Shown here one piece after another: positions 24,368 to 31,655 of a stretch of 64,000 nt of DNA. A program made the translations under genes and the position numbers. The notes beneath the pieces were generated by a model that saw only the letters and a list, made by a program, of their open reading frames with translations, ran no database searches and had not been told where the DNA came from. Positions within the stretch are counted from its first letter, which is position 1; each line of letters starts with the position of its first letter. Location: NCBI GenBank assembly GCA_013350335.1, contig CM023540.1, positions 15,815,828 through 15,879,827 on the forward strand, written 5' to 3'. This stretch comes from Chimonanthus salicifolius. Taxonomy: Eukaryota; Streptophyta; Magnoliopsida; Laurales; Calycanthaceae.

Positions 24368-25738
24368 ATATGCTGTATATGGGTTATAAAACATGGGACA
24401 TTTTCATTTCCTAAAGATATTTTTCAGTTTTCCTAAATGAGCGCTACATATCACATGTTTCTTCCACCATTTCGTATACTCTTTGTTCATGTGTTGTTTC
24501 ACTTGTTCTTGTATCTACATTATATGGATTCATATTTTGGATAGGGTTTTCACTTTGATATCATGTATCTAACTCTTTTTCTAACATCATAAATTTGAAT
24601 AGGAAGCAACATTAATAATTGGGAATCACAATCAACATCCATACCTGAGATAGTACTTATCGTCAGCACTAGATGTGATGCGTTCATTGCCTTTGGCACG
24701 AATTATCTTCTTCATGTCGCACTTCACAAAATAATTGAAGGAATCAAGGTGTTGCTTCACCAGCCCACGAACCTGCTCCAACATTACAAGATACACTCAA
24801 CAAGGGCACACTTACATTCATGGATTGCGCTACTCCCAAAGGGCCCAATTTGGTAGGATTGGAAGTCATGGATGGGAATTGGAATTTTTTTTTTTTTTGA
24901 AACAGTAAGAAGAATTTTTATTAAAAAATTAATGGAATGTACAGATGAATATCAAAAGGGCATGAAAACTACAAAAGAAAGCCAAAGAAAACACACACAC
25001 ACACACACTCATGCACACAGAAGAATCCCACAAAAGGTTCCAAGCCTTTCACTCCCGCTTTAGCCAAAAAAACTGCAACACCATTTGCTAATCTCCTCAC
25101 ATGCTGGAAATATATAATTTCCAACCAAGAAGTTCATGTTTGGTGAAACAGGGATTTAGAATGGCTATTACAAAATCCCACGAAATTCAAACTCCATGTG
25201 ACTAAATTAAATTCTCATCATAAAGCATTATTCTGAGATTCCAAAAGTTAAATTAGTTCAACTACAGAATTCCTATATTCCAGCTTATAACTCCAAGGCC
25301 AGCAAACAAAAATGGTTATTGCAGGACTCAGAAATTCCAGCATTAGCATCAGTTTATAATTCCAGAATTTTAAGGAATTATAAATACACTGGTACCACTG
25401 GCACACAATGAAGAACAATTTCACTTAAGGAAATCAATGAAATGTCTGATTCGAGATACCATAGAAATCAATCAAATGGATAAAATTCACTGAGATATGT
25501 ACATAAATAATATATACATATATAGAGAGGGGGTGATGACCTTGAGAAATTCAGGAAGAAGCTGGAACTTGTCGACCGCTTTTTTCACAGGAGCAGCGAG
25601 GGATTTCATGGACATTCCTCTGCCAATTTTTGCAATTAGAAATGTAATCAATGAAAATCGAATGATACTTAAATATGTGTGAATGTGAGAGAGAGAGAGA
25701 AAGTACAGAGAATCGTCGTCTCGATACGAAACAACCAT
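2588..25738 (-). CDS. NRPC2: RNA polymerase III second-largest subunit, N-terminal part (11 exons; continues off left edge)
   Basis: The product is the catalytic second-largest subunit (beta-like, RPC2) of nuclear RNA polymerase III, which transcribes tRNA and 5S rRNA genes. Eleven exons join in phase to give 295 codons. They carry blocks diagnostic of RPC2: [82 protein letters not shown] and [20 protein letters not shown]. The [13 protein letters not shown] form separates it from Pol I and Pol II paralogues. The start at 25738 is the first in-frame ATG after an in-frame TGA at 25775-25777. All introns are GT-AG; sizes are 87, 768, 319, 142, 71, 111, 6949, 3380, 78 and 10361 bases. No exon could be found in 1-2587, so the remaining roughly three quarters of the protein (the family is about 1150 residues) must lie left of the window. 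No stop or frameshift breaks the visible part, so it is probably functional. Confidence 0.93.
3120..4330 (-). mobile_element. LINE fragment(s) with degenerate reverse transcriptase
   Basis: Minus-strand translation gives [13 protein letters not shown] (RT catalytic YADD) near 3630-3670, a downstream [17 protein letters not shown] block at 3190-3375, and a separate [10 protein letters not shown] block near 4020-4070. The blocks are frameshifted and their order is rearranged, so this is a dead LINE or two joined pieces. The family differs from the large LINE at 6-11.8 kb. Confidence 0.65.
4747..5011. mobile_element. foldback MITE with arms of about 110 bp
   Basis: The left arm (GTTACATAAATTG, then ACTTAAAGACCTACCAT, ending near CTCGATCTTAATAG) pairs with the inverted right arm (GTAACTTTAAAATC, ACTTAAATACCTACCAT, ACTTAATCTTGATTG). 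It lies in NRPC2 intron 10. Similar foldbacks lie at 17732-17930 and 61777-61913. Confidence 0.6.
5193..5711. mobile_element. non-autonomous hAT-like MITE with 8-bp target duplication
   Basis: A 519-bp element with imperfect terminal inverted repeats, CATGGTTGTTAAAATC on the left and CAATGTTGTGAAAATC on the inverted right end. It is flanked by the direct repeat GGCCTAGA at 5185-5192 and 5712-5719. The 8-bp duplication and CA-starting termini fit the hAT superfamily. Multiple CGATTCG/ACGATT subterminal motifs occur at both ends. There is no transposase ORF. Confidence 0.8.
6060..6833 (-). pseudogene. LINE RNase H domain
   Basis: The frame 6833-6231 carries LKLNFDGSC (first catalytic Asp), [14 protein letters not shown] (Glu) and VEGDS (Asp), then a stop. 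The last block, [13 protein letters not shown], continues beyond the stop towards 6080. The RNase H-bearing layout is typical of one plant L1 group. Confidence 0.8.
6695..7644 (-). pseudogene. LINE zf-RVT region (frameshifted)
   Basis: Three overlapping minus-strand frames give WSDKWLGE, then [38 protein letters not shown] (the Cys/His cluster) and [10 protein letters not shown]. This is the conserved zinc-binding module between RT and RNase H in plant LINEs. At least two frame changes break it. Confidence 0.75.
7648..8706 (-). pseudogene. LINE reverse transcriptase with YAED active site
   Basis: A 352-residue frame with [14 protein letters not shown] (37-42), KLDFQKAYD (104-112), [11 protein letters not shown] (164-174) and QYAEDTVFF (210-218). 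The last is the catalytic Y-A-D-D motif with its first Asp changed to Glu (codon pair at 8065-8076). A short upstream frame (8791-9060) gives the linker between endonuclease and RT. Stops on both sides make it a relic. Confidence 0.88.
9071..10036 (-). pseudogene. LINE APE-type endonuclease (N-terminally truncated)
   Basis: The 321-residue frame holds [17 protein letters not shown] (catalytic D-x-N), [19 protein letters not shown] and SDHMPIIL (catalytic SDH). The usual N-terminal SWNxRGL and QETK blocks, with the metal-binding Asn and Glu, are absent. The nick-making enzyme is therefore dead even before its stop near 9071. Confidence 0.85.
10205..10345. repeat. minisatellite of about 36 bp inside LINE
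   Basis: Three to four imperfect copies of a unit containing CCAAGGAAGC and ATCTGCCC lie in the ORF1/ORF2 spacer. They are translated on the minus strand as repeated [14 protein letters not shown] blocks. They may replace the missing N-terminus of the endonuclease. Confidence 0.7.
10430..10843 (-). pseudogene. LINE ORF1 C-terminal low-complexity part
   Basis: A 137-residue reading frame directly after the DUF4283 piece, rich in Ser, Glu and Lys, with an internal near-repeat (RALLKQSEE / RALLNQSEE). It follows in order with no known domain. It probably encodes the variable tail of ORF1. Confidence 0.5.
10847..11720 (-). pseudogene. LINE ORF1: RRM-like + DUF4283 nucleic-acid-binding protein
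   Basis: Starting from the ATG at 11720, the first piece reads [18 protein letters not shown], an RNP2-like RRM core, then stops. The other frame continues with [19 protein letters not shown] (RNP1-like). The last piece (11254-10847) has [12 protein letters not shown] and [18 protein letters not shown], characteristic of DUF4283 in plant LINE ORF1. The frame changes near 11610 and a stop near 11251 make it non-functional. In intact elements this protein is a chaperone binding the LINE RNA. Confidence 0.75.
11934..12122 (+). mobile_element. tRNA-derived SINE with 17-bp target duplication
   Basis: A 189-bp element. Its pol III box A is TAGCTCAGCTGG at 11947-11958 and box B is GGTTTGAGTCC at 11991-12001, with an A-run at the 3' end. 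It is bounded by the direct repeat AAGCCCCATGAAAACCT at 11917-11933 and 12123-12139. The duplication is perfect, so the insertion is fairly young. It lies in NRPC2 intron 10 just beyond the 5' end of the big LINE. Confidence 0.9.
12140..13008. other. intron sequence, nothing recognised
   Basis: AT-rich DNA between the SINE and NRPC2 exon 10. Short open frames on both strands show no family resemblance. Confidence 0.6.
13009..13119 (-). CDS. NRPC2: NRPC2 exon 10 (codons 239-275)
   Basis: It encodes [16 protein letters not shown] and [14 protein letters not shown], ending LLPSIQ. The acceptor is TTTTGCAG, the donor CAG/GTGCCT. The following intron is 10.4 kb. Confidence 0.95.
13198..13303 (-). 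CDS. NRPC2: NRPC2 exon 9 (codons 203-238)
   Basis: It encodes [16 protein letters not shown] and [15 protein letters not shown]. The acceptor is TTGAATAG, the donor TTG/GTATTT. Confidence 0.94.
13500..14264 (-). mobile_element. 5'-truncated LINE (zf-RVT part)
   Basis: The minus-strand frame 14264-13668 contains [39 protein letters not shown] and [13 protein letters not shown]. These are the zf-RVT and following blocks of plant LINEs. It is inserted in NRPC2 intron 8 and belongs to a different family from the large LINE. Confidence 0.8.
14385..15379. mobile_element. non-autonomous DNA transposon, TTAA-flanked
   Basis: The termini are inverted: GGGCTTGTTTGTGCG on the left and GGGCATGTTTGTGCA on the inverted right end. 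Both are flanked by TTAA (14381-14384 and 15380-15383). A further inverted pair (TTTGGTGTAACAA / TTTGGTGCAACAA) lies inside. The interior is AT-rich with no transposase. GGGCNTGTTTG ends are common in plant PIF/Harbinger- and hAT-like MITEs, so the superfamily is unsettled. Confidence 0.6.
15570..16630 (+). mobile_element. decayed LINE reverse transcriptase fragment
   Basis: Plus-strand frames give [10 protein letters not shown] and GLHQGS-like pieces, then [19 protein letters not shown] and [15 protein letters not shown], then a [13 protein letters not shown] end. These are blocks of a widespread plant LINE family. Stops and frameshifts are frequent. It lies in NRPC2 intron 8, opposite to the gene. 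Confidence 0.7.
16684..16748 (-). CDS. NRPC2: NRPC2 exon 8 (codons 182-203)
   Basis: It encodes [15 protein letters not shown] and DTDKKG, isolated between a 6.9 kb and a 3.4 kb intron. The acceptor is preceded by a run of about 15 T; the donor is GACG/GTAAGT. Confidence 0.95.
17414..17648 (-). mobile_element. tRNA-derived SINE with 14-bp target duplication
   Basis: Read on the minus strand from 17648, box A is TTATCCCAGTGG and box B GGGTTCAAACC. A body containing GACTAGTCGGGTGCGACG and a terminal A-rich tail (T-run on + at 17415-17440) follow. It is flanked by the direct repeat TGGTTTTCAATTAC at 17400-17413 and 17649-17662. The 3' body resembles the Au-like SINE group. It lies in NRPC2 intron 7. 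Confidence 0.88.
17732..17930. mobile_element. foldback MITE (same style as 4747-5011)
   Basis: The left arm, with TTGATGAGTTACA, TCAATGTATAGACACTTG and ATCTTAATTG, pairs with an inverted right arm reading TTGATGAGTTACACAG and TCAATGTATAGCCACTTG. The element lies 80 bases beyond the SINE. Confidence 0.6.
18030..18660. repeat. GTCGAC-rich tandem repeat in a probable LTR remnant
   Basis: About three imperfect copies of a roughly 90-bp unit, each with ACTTTCAGAGACTG followed by TTTTTCTACA and CAGTC, are interleaved with GTCGACTG/CAGTCGAC palindromes (18270-18600). The preceding GA-rich leader and TTGTAAAACTTTG resemble plant Copia LTR leaders. No coding part was found. Confidence 0.5.
20702..21200. 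mobile_element. possible MITE with degenerate inverted ends
   Basis: The left end reads TAGTAGTCAAGATGCAAGG and continues GGTGCAATC...TTAGAGCCAAGGTGC. The inverted right end reads GAGTAGCCAAAGGGCGCATT and continues GTTGCACC...CTAGAGCC. The ends match only loosely and no clear target duplication is seen. Confidence 0.35.
21640..22330. other. possible organelle-derived insert (NUMT candidate)
   Basis: This block inside NRPC2 intron 7 is clearly more GC-rich and less A/T-run-rich than its surroundings, with stretches such as TTTCATCGCGAGGTAGGC and GAAAGCTGTTGCTTGTTTGG in the style of plant mitochondrial spacer DNA. No known organelle gene could be identified, so this is a guess from composition only. 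Confidence 0.3.
22551..22755 (+). other. exon-like open segment, predicted coiled coil
   Basis: After CCGCAG, the plus strand reads [47 protein letters not shown], an amphipathic heptad pattern. It then becomes non-repetitive and stops. It has an acceptor-like start but no obvious donor, and lies opposite to NRPC2 in its intron 7. It may be a captured or retrocopied gene fragment; the source gene is not recognised. Confidence 0.35.
22929..23260 (-). mobile_element. LINE 3' end, same family as the large LINE
   Basis: A run of 19 T on + is followed by GAAAGATAACTTCATTA, nearly identical to the 3' end of the large LINE at 5965-5985. Minus-strand remnants of the RNase H end follow. It is heavily 5'-truncated, in NRPC2 intron 7. 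Confidence 0.65.
23698..23750 (-). CDS. NRPC2: NRPC2 exon 7 (codons 164-181)
   Basis: It encodes [18 protein letters not shown], the Pol III-specific version of the second-largest-subunit signature. The acceptor is TTTGTAG, the donor AAG/GTGATA. A 6.9 kb intron follows. Confidence 0.95.
23862..23952 (-). CDS. NRPC2: NRPC2 exon 6 (codons 134-164)
   Basis: It encodes [17 protein letters not shown] and [12 protein letters not shown], one of the most conserved RPC2 blocks. The acceptor is ATCGCAG, the donor CTGG/GTTTGT. Confidence 0.95.
24024..24090 (-). CDS. NRPC2: NRPC2 exon 5 (codons 111-133)
   Basis: It encodes [15 protein letters not shown] and a short tail ending VETK. The acceptor is TGGCAG, the donor AAG/GTGGTC. 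Confidence 0.93.
24192..24224 (+). repeat. G-rich tract (potential G-quadruplex) in NRPC2 intron 4
   Basis: Runs of 8, 5, 9 and 4 G separated by one to four bases sit 9-41 bases beyond the exon 4 donor. The G-run is on the non-transcribed-sense strand, so the pre-mRNA carries C-runs. Confidence 0.8.
24233..24325 (-). CDS. NRPC2: NRPC2 exon 4 (codons 80-111)
   Basis: It encodes [12 protein letters not shown] through [11 protein letters not shown]. The acceptor CAAATTCAG follows a (CT)n microsatellite; the donor is ATGAC/GTAATA. A long C-run in the sense strand (G-run on +) begins a few bases after the donor. Confidence 0.92.
24333..24366. repeat. (GA)n microsatellite forming the exon 4 polypyrimidine tract
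   Basis: About 15 GA units on + equal (CT)n on the NRPC2 sense strand, ending some 8 bases before the exon 4 acceptor. Confidence 0.85.
24645..24772 (-). CDS. NRPC2: NRPC2 exon 3 (codons 38-80)
   Basis: It encodes [15 protein letters not shown] followed by a lysine/arginine-rich segment ending DDKYYLR. The acceptor is GAGCAG, the donor CTCAG/GTATGG. Confidence 0.93.
24884..25130 (-). mobile_element. LINE 3' fragment with (AC)n
   Basis: A T-run on + (24888-24899) is followed on the minus strand by a frame reading [16 protein letters not shown], the RNase H C-terminus of a LINE. A (CA)n microsatellite lies at about 24990-25010. It is in NRPC2 intron 2. Confidence 0.65.
25541..25619 (-). CDS. 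NRPC2: NRPC2 exon 2 (codons 11-37)
   Basis: It encodes [17 protein letters not shown] and FQLLPEFLK, the conserved start of the RPC2 protrusion. The acceptor is TTGGCAG and the donor AAG/GTCATC. Choosing the next AG two bases downstream would give an early stop, which fixes the acceptor. Confidence 0.9.
25707..25738 (-). CDS. NRPC2: NRPC2 exon 1 (codons 1-11, part)
   Basis: It encodes [10 protein letters not shown] plus two bases of a Leu codon; the donor GTACTT is followed by a CT-rich microsatellite. This N-terminus is poorly conserved in the family, so the exact start is less certain than the downstream exons. Confidence 0.75.
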
Positions 25739-25806
25739 CTTCGATGTTGCTGCTACTGATACTGCCGCCAAAAGTCACGCAACGAATCTTTTGAAACAAA
25801 ATGCTA

Positions 25807-25814
25807 AAACCCTA
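25807..25814 (+). promoter_or_regulatory. telo-box-like motif just upstream of NRPC2
   Basis: AAACCCTA lies about 70 bases upstream of the NRPC2 ATG, and a second imperfect AAACCC copy lies about 60 bases further out. Such interstitial telomere motifs are known in promoters and leaders of plant translation and growth genes; a role here is inference. Confidence 0.35.
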
Positions 25815-25849
25815 CCACCACAGAAGTCCAAAACACAGATCGGAGAAAT

Positions 25850-28540
25850 CAGAAACGCCGCCTGCCTAAAACCCTTTCTTAACCCCTCTTGCTGCATATA
25901 ACACGGAAAATGCAGCAGTTACAACAGAATTACTTCTAATATAATATTGTTTTATAAATTAGTGAAGTTTAAAACATTAAACGTAGGGTTATAAAGTATT
26001 ATAAAATCAAATTTTATTTTTATTCATCCAATTCAAATCTTCTAAAATTAATATGAAAATGATTATTATATAAATTAATTTTAATTAAATAATCAATAAC
26101 TATTTTTGTCTCAATTTTTTTCATTTTAAATATTCTACAATTATATGAGTCTGATATGATGGAATCTATGCACCCATTAAACATCAAATATCAAAAGAAA
26201 ATTATAATGAAAGTCACTAACGAGACATACTATCAAACAAATTTTAAGACCTACATAGTTGAGGTTCTCATAAGCTTATTAATTTAAATGGCAATAGACA
26301 AAAAGCTTAATAATGATTTATATGAGTTGTATATTAGACTTTTTTATTCTCTTAAATTATTATTAATACATAGAAGAAAAATATGTTGTGGGTTAAAAGA
26401 ACATTCAATGCTTGACATGTAGACCAGATTTTAGTAAAAAAATCAAAATTTAGTTGTTTGGTCTTAGTAGTAGAAATCAACATGTGTATTTAGAAAAAAA
26501 AAAAGGATGTTTGATGATTTTTTACCATTAAAATCAAGTGGTGTAACTTGATTTGTCGGCTGAAATTTGGTAATCTTGTTGAGTTTAAAATGAGCTTTCA
26601 ATCCCATCAGTTCATTTTTCTACTAAAATCCAAAAAGATAAAAAATAATAATAATAAAATAAAATAGAAGCATGACCATATACAACCGCAAGTGGTGAGT
26701 TGTAGAAAACACCATTTTCTCCTCAAAAATTTTTGGTATTTTGTGATGCCAATTTTCTCCTACAAAAGAGATCCAAACACGAGAACTAGAAGAACTCATA
26801 AAAGTCTCTTCACTTACATAGCCATAGGCCCATAGCAGATGAGACATGGAAAGATGTGAGAGAGTAAGTGCAAGAGAGAGCAAGCATCGCTTTGGACAAG
26901 CCCTTGAATCTCTATCTTCTTTTCCTCCTTTATTTGTTATTGATTTATATTTTTTTATTTTTTTCACTAGTTTTATTTTTCATATTCAATTCTTGATTTG
27001 TTTATTTTGTTGGCATTTTAAAGCGCCGAACAAATCATCAGGGGATGCACAAGCCTCCCTAACTACACACTGGGTGACTCTACATAAAAAAATTCTTTCT
27101 TTTTCTTTTTTCCTTCTTTATATTTTCATAATTTTTCTTTTTAAATTTGTATATTTTTCTAAACTATTTCTTCAAAGTTATTCATTCTTGTAGATTTTTT
27201 CAATTAGTTAATTATCTTTTCATTTTTTTCCTCTTATTGGTTATTTAATTCTTGTTCATTATTATTGATCTACTATTACAAGAAACATGTTTTGGTATTC
27301 TTGAGATTATTTTTGTCTTGTTATTTGCATTGCATGGTTTTTTTCCAGCATATATATAATATTCTTTTAATAATTTTGGTTGAGTCTAGATTTTTTGATT
27401 TGGTAAAAACTCAGCGAGTTTTTGAGTTGACTCGATTTGATGAAAAATTGAGTTGAGTTATCAAGTTTTCAAACTTTCGTTTAGACCCGTTTGTTTTATG
27501 TCAAGTTTGGGTGGGTCTCAAGCCGAGTTTGAACAAGTAGCAGACCTATATGCAACTAAGTGCATGTAAAACGAATAAGAGAAATAATGTAGTAGAAAAA
27601 AGGTAATTATATTCAACAACTTATAATAATAAAGAAGTACAAGAAAACAAGTATAAGTCTCTCTTGAGATAAACCCAATCCAATACAAGAAACTCTAAAT
27701 ATATTGAACACTTGGCTCAACATTGATTTTCAACATGAGCTAGTACAAAAGTTCAATATTGGATCGTCGTGATAGAGTACATGTCTTCAATTTATAAAAT
27801 TTTATAAGAGGAAAAACTTTTAGAGAAATCATAATAAATTTGTTGATATGATGGAGATTTTCTTCTGAAAATGATTGAGCATGAACTAAACACGATCGAT
27901 CATGAGCCGACCAGTTTAGACCGAATTGATGAACTGGCCCTCCAAATTTATGCCTAGGTCGACGAAAGGAAAAGAGGACGTCACCTTGGATTGCCATGTC
28001 AGCTAATGAGTCACCATGTGGACCCCACTCAGATTGCCATTGCAACAAAGGATGATCCGTCAAAATGGAAAGCTTCTGTAATGACTCGATCCACGATTTC
28101 AGATTCTTAAAAGGTCCGTGGATCTCCGATCCATATAGAGGTAGCATAGTTGGGTAGCATAGAATGTGGACTCTTCAATGAGCCCAAGTTGGACCAGTTT
28201 TGAGTCAAATGGCTCAGAGGGTATTTTGGCCATTTTGCAATTGTTGTATCATTCTATGAAAAAACTTTATTTGAAAACAACACAAAATTTAGAAATTGAA
28301 CATTAGGCCCCGAGTACACACCCTCTTCAATCAATGATTCACCCAAAATAAATATTGGAAATAAAATAATTCATAAGTTGAATTAAAATTTAAGGTGTAA
28401 CTAAATTTGAAAATACCCAAATTAAATCAATTACCAATGGTACTAACTTTATAAATTTTATATTATCAAATTACAATTTTGGAAATGACAAAAATAAATA
28501 CTCTTAGATCATGCGAATTTTCCTATCTAAACTGTCAGGC
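25850..28540. other. intergenic AT-rich DNA, nothing recognised
   Basis: This is the upstream side of NRPC2. It is low in GC with long A/T runs. The minus-strand frame 27740-28147 (135 codons) and the hydrophobic frames near 26620-27190 resemble no family and look like chance ORFs. Confidence 0.55.
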
Positions 28541-29282
28541 TTTGACCAAATAAATCTCTCCCTCCTTTCTATCTCATTCGTTGAGAGTTATACAGATTTC
28601 ATTTTATGAGGAAATTAAATTTATTTGTAACTTCCTTAGGTGCTCACGTCTCTCTCTCTTTAGATGAGAGTTACTCTTAATCTATGCCCTCATTACAGGT
28701 CGATTTTAAAAAGAATTCATCTCTCCTTCGGTCCCACACAATGGAGAACCCCTAAAATCCCATTGTGTGACTGAAATCCCTTCTCTCTCAATCATCGCCC
28801 ACAGTTGGATGCCCTTTCTCAGTAATGGTGTCCCTTTCCCCAATCGCTGCATGAGTAGCAGCCCAGTCCAGATTTGATCGTTCCTCTCACATCCTTGCTC
28901 ATCGGGCGTTGGAACTCTCAGGCGACAACCACTTTACCCTGCTGCCTGATTCGAGTGATAATCTGCCAATCTTTTTACTGTGCTCTGCCGTATGCCTACT
29001 GGTTTCTAGTGAGTTCCAGTGGGTTGCAACAGTGGTTTGGGATTTGAGTGATAAAAGAGGTGAGACGAAGAAGAGAGGAGATAATTGGGATTGCTTTGAG
29101 GGAATTCCCACCTCCTTAGCTAGCTCTCAGAGTTTAGGTTGGAAAACTTTATGTTGCCCTTTAATTAACCTAAACACAGTAAATAAACTATCCTCTCCTT
29201 AGATTAAGGAAGTGGTTACAAATATTAAGAAAAGCATAGACAAAAATCAAGGAAACAACGACTGAGTGTGATGTCCAACGAA

Positions 29283-29430
29283 CTAAAAGTCCCACATTCG
29301 TTGTAGGACTTGGGTGATGGAGGCTTTATATGAGGGGACAAATCCTCAGCCAATCACAAAGCCTTTATATTAAGATATTTATGTGGACTATTATGAAATC
29401 TCTCACTTAAGGATTGTGCTAAGTGGGTCA
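29283..29430. mobile_element. LTR-like fragment related to the TRIMs
   Basis: TGATGTCCAACG, AAAAGTCCCACATTCG and GGCTTTATATGAGGGG match the layout of the LTRs at 33206-33698. No second LTR or primer site was found, so this may be a solo or truncated LTR. Confidence 0.4.
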
Positions 29431-30122
29431 CTTATGTGATAGTGATGGAAATGACCATGTCGGATAAGATGATGTACATCTGTCATTGTTCACATTTGAG
29501 TTATTTAGTATTAGTATTATGATAATGACCGTATTATGATTATTTGAATATAGATTATGCGCGTGCTTTATGTTAAACTTTTTTTAAATTCAATGATGAT
29601 AATGCTGCTGTGGGCCAAGTGGGTGAATGTAAGATTAAAATTCATCTCACCTAATGTGGCCCACACACATAGTGAACTCAAAGCAGGGACCCATATTCAA
29701 TTGATGTGTGTAACGGTTGGGAGAAAAAATAGGGACAATTACCACTTTGATGGGAAGTGGATTATAATTTTGTTACTACTGAAGGCCCTTCCACTGCCCA
29801 TAAGGACTCTCTCTACATATGAATCCATCACCAAAAGGTTTTACAGTAGAGAGAGGTTAAGAGGGGAAGATGAAGAAGACTTGGTTTTTCTTTTCTCTGT
29901 AATTGAACACAGAAAGACAGACATCAAGAGAAAGGTCTACTTAATACTTCCCTTTGCTAATGGGATCAGGTATGGTTCTAACTATGTTTTATTTTTTATG
30001 ATGTTTTCCACACCTTATGTTTATTTATGAAAACACCAAACCGATCCAAGATCCTTTGGCTGTAAGAGTTATGGTACACGATTAAATTCATGTTTGGGTG
30101 TAAAATAATAAAATCTATAATG
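29430..30122. other. unassigned sequence in the gypsy remnant
   Basis: It lies between the TRIM-like LTR piece and the gypsy protease relics. The plus-strand frame 29557-30030 (157 codons) has no recognisable domain and is probably fortuitous. Confidence 0.5.
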
Positions 30123-30327
30123 TTAAGTGTATGATTTGATTTTCATACCCAAATCACAATCTACAAAGAAATCTAACAATTGGTCCCTAACCCTAAACTC
30201 CATCATTAGCTTAGAGAAATCCCAAGTGATGGGTCCCAAGTTCTGTAACCATTGGGCCCTTAATACCATGTCATACCCTACCAAGGCCAACAAGTAAAAG
30301 TTTGCTTCCATGTTGATTCCTTGTCCC

Positions 30328-30519
30328 TCAACTTACCCACATACATCTGCCCGAGCATTGTACCTGATCCCCATTGGCCATGACCACTTCAAACTTTGTA
30401 TCTTTCATTACAGGTAAACCCGCCTTATTAGCAACAAGTAGACATAAGAAATTGTGAATGCTCCCAGTGTCAATCATGATCATGACAGCAACTCGATTCA
30501 AGTTTCCCTTTGCTCGCAT
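30328..30519 (-). pseudogene. gypsy aspartic protease fragment
   Basis: A 63-residue piece with the retroviral-type active site IDTGSIHNF (canonical D-S/T-G) followed by the conserved VANGDQ and CSGRC blocks. It is cut off by stops. The piece at 30123-30311 continues the polyprotein in another frame. Confidence 0.8.
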
Positions 30520-30898
30520 AGTTTGCGAAGCTTGGCACCCAGTGATGTCATGTAATGACTAGCCTCCATTGCCACTCTCGTCGAAATCACCAACTGTTTC
30601 GCCCTCCCTTTCTTCCTCAAGCCAACTTCCCTCCATGAGGAATAATTTTTGTGTATGGAATTTGTGTCTCGGTGCGACCTTCTCATCACAATTGTAGGAT
30701 AAGCGTTTAGCCCCTCTTTCATTCATCTCAATAGGAGTTAGCTTCTTTATGATGGGAGTCAGAGGTTTGGGGCTTGCAGTATCAAGGTTGGTACCCAACT
30801 TCTCCACATCATAACGAGGTTGTTTTCCCCGTGCAGTCACTTTATCCTCTTGCATGTCTCATCGGGAGGTTGTGCAACCTCAACATCTGGACACTTAA

Positions 30899-31059
30899 TC
30901 AAATTTCATCCTCCAAGCCTCCCAAGAAACAACTCACTATAAAGGACTCGTTGAGCCCTTTAGTGCAGTTATCGAATTCCTCGAAGCGGGTTTGGTACTC
31001 CTCCACAATAGCCATTTGTCGCAATTTTGTGAGTGTGGCAGTAATATCCTTGTATGGAG
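30899..31059 (-). pseudogene. gypsy gag fragment
   Basis: The C-terminal half of a Ty3/gypsy gag (retrotransposon gag domain): LTKLRQMAIVEEYQTRFEEF, then NESFIVSCFLGGLEDEI. Its upstream half resumes beyond the TRIM at about 31661, showing the TRIM split the gene. Confidence 0.8.
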
Positions 31060-31655
31060 TGTAACGACCCGACCTGACAACAGGGCTTAGGGCTTGACTC
31101 AGTAAGATATTGTCCACTTTGGGCCTCGCACACAGCTCAAACCCGCACGGTTTTGCATTTGGGCTCAGGCCCACGTGGCCCGGCCCAAAACGCGTCTTAC
31201 AAGGTCAACATGGGGTAGCCACTTAAATCCCCTCTTAATTTCATCCTCCCAACCGATGTGGGACTTCCCACATCTGGTTGGGAGGGGTGGGTATCACAAT
31301 CACCCTCCCTAAAGCCTCGAGCCGTCCTAGGCTCGACCCGATTTAGCCCGACAATTGCAGGGAAGGAGGAAAGCCCACACAGTCCGAAGTGTTGAACTCG
31401 GCTCTGATACCATATTTGTAACGACCCGACCCGACAACAGGGCTTAGGGCTTGACTCAGTAAGATATTGTCCGCTTTGGGCCTCGCACATAGCTCAAACC
31501 CGCATGGTTTTGCATTTGGGCCCGGGCCCACGTGGCCCGGCCCAAAACGCGTCTTACAAGGTCAACATGGGGTAGCCACTTAAATCCCCTCTTAATTTCA
31601 TCCTCCCAACCGATGTGGGACTTCCCACATCTGGTTGGGAGGGGTGGGTATCACA
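31060..31655 (-). mobile_element. complete TRIM retrotransposon nested in gypsy gag
   Basis: Two 239-bp direct repeats, 31060-31298 and 31417-31655, begin TGTAACGACCC and end GGTATCACA as read on +. They flank a 118-bp interior. On the minus strand the upstream LTR is followed within five bases by TGGTATCAGAGC (31412-31401), the initiator-Met tRNA primer site. A purine-rich AGGGAGGGTGAT abuts the other LTR. The 5-bp duplication TGGAG lies at 31055-31059 and 31656-31660. No coding capacity, as expected for a TRIM. Confidence 0.93.

Noticed and set aside
27740..28147. 135-codon minus-strand ORF upstream of NRPC2
   Set aside because: No motif, no start context, no homologous neighbour; likely chance.
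29557..30030. 157-codon plus-strand ORF
   Set aside because: Lies inside a decayed gypsy element between an LTR piece and protease relics, and shows no domain.
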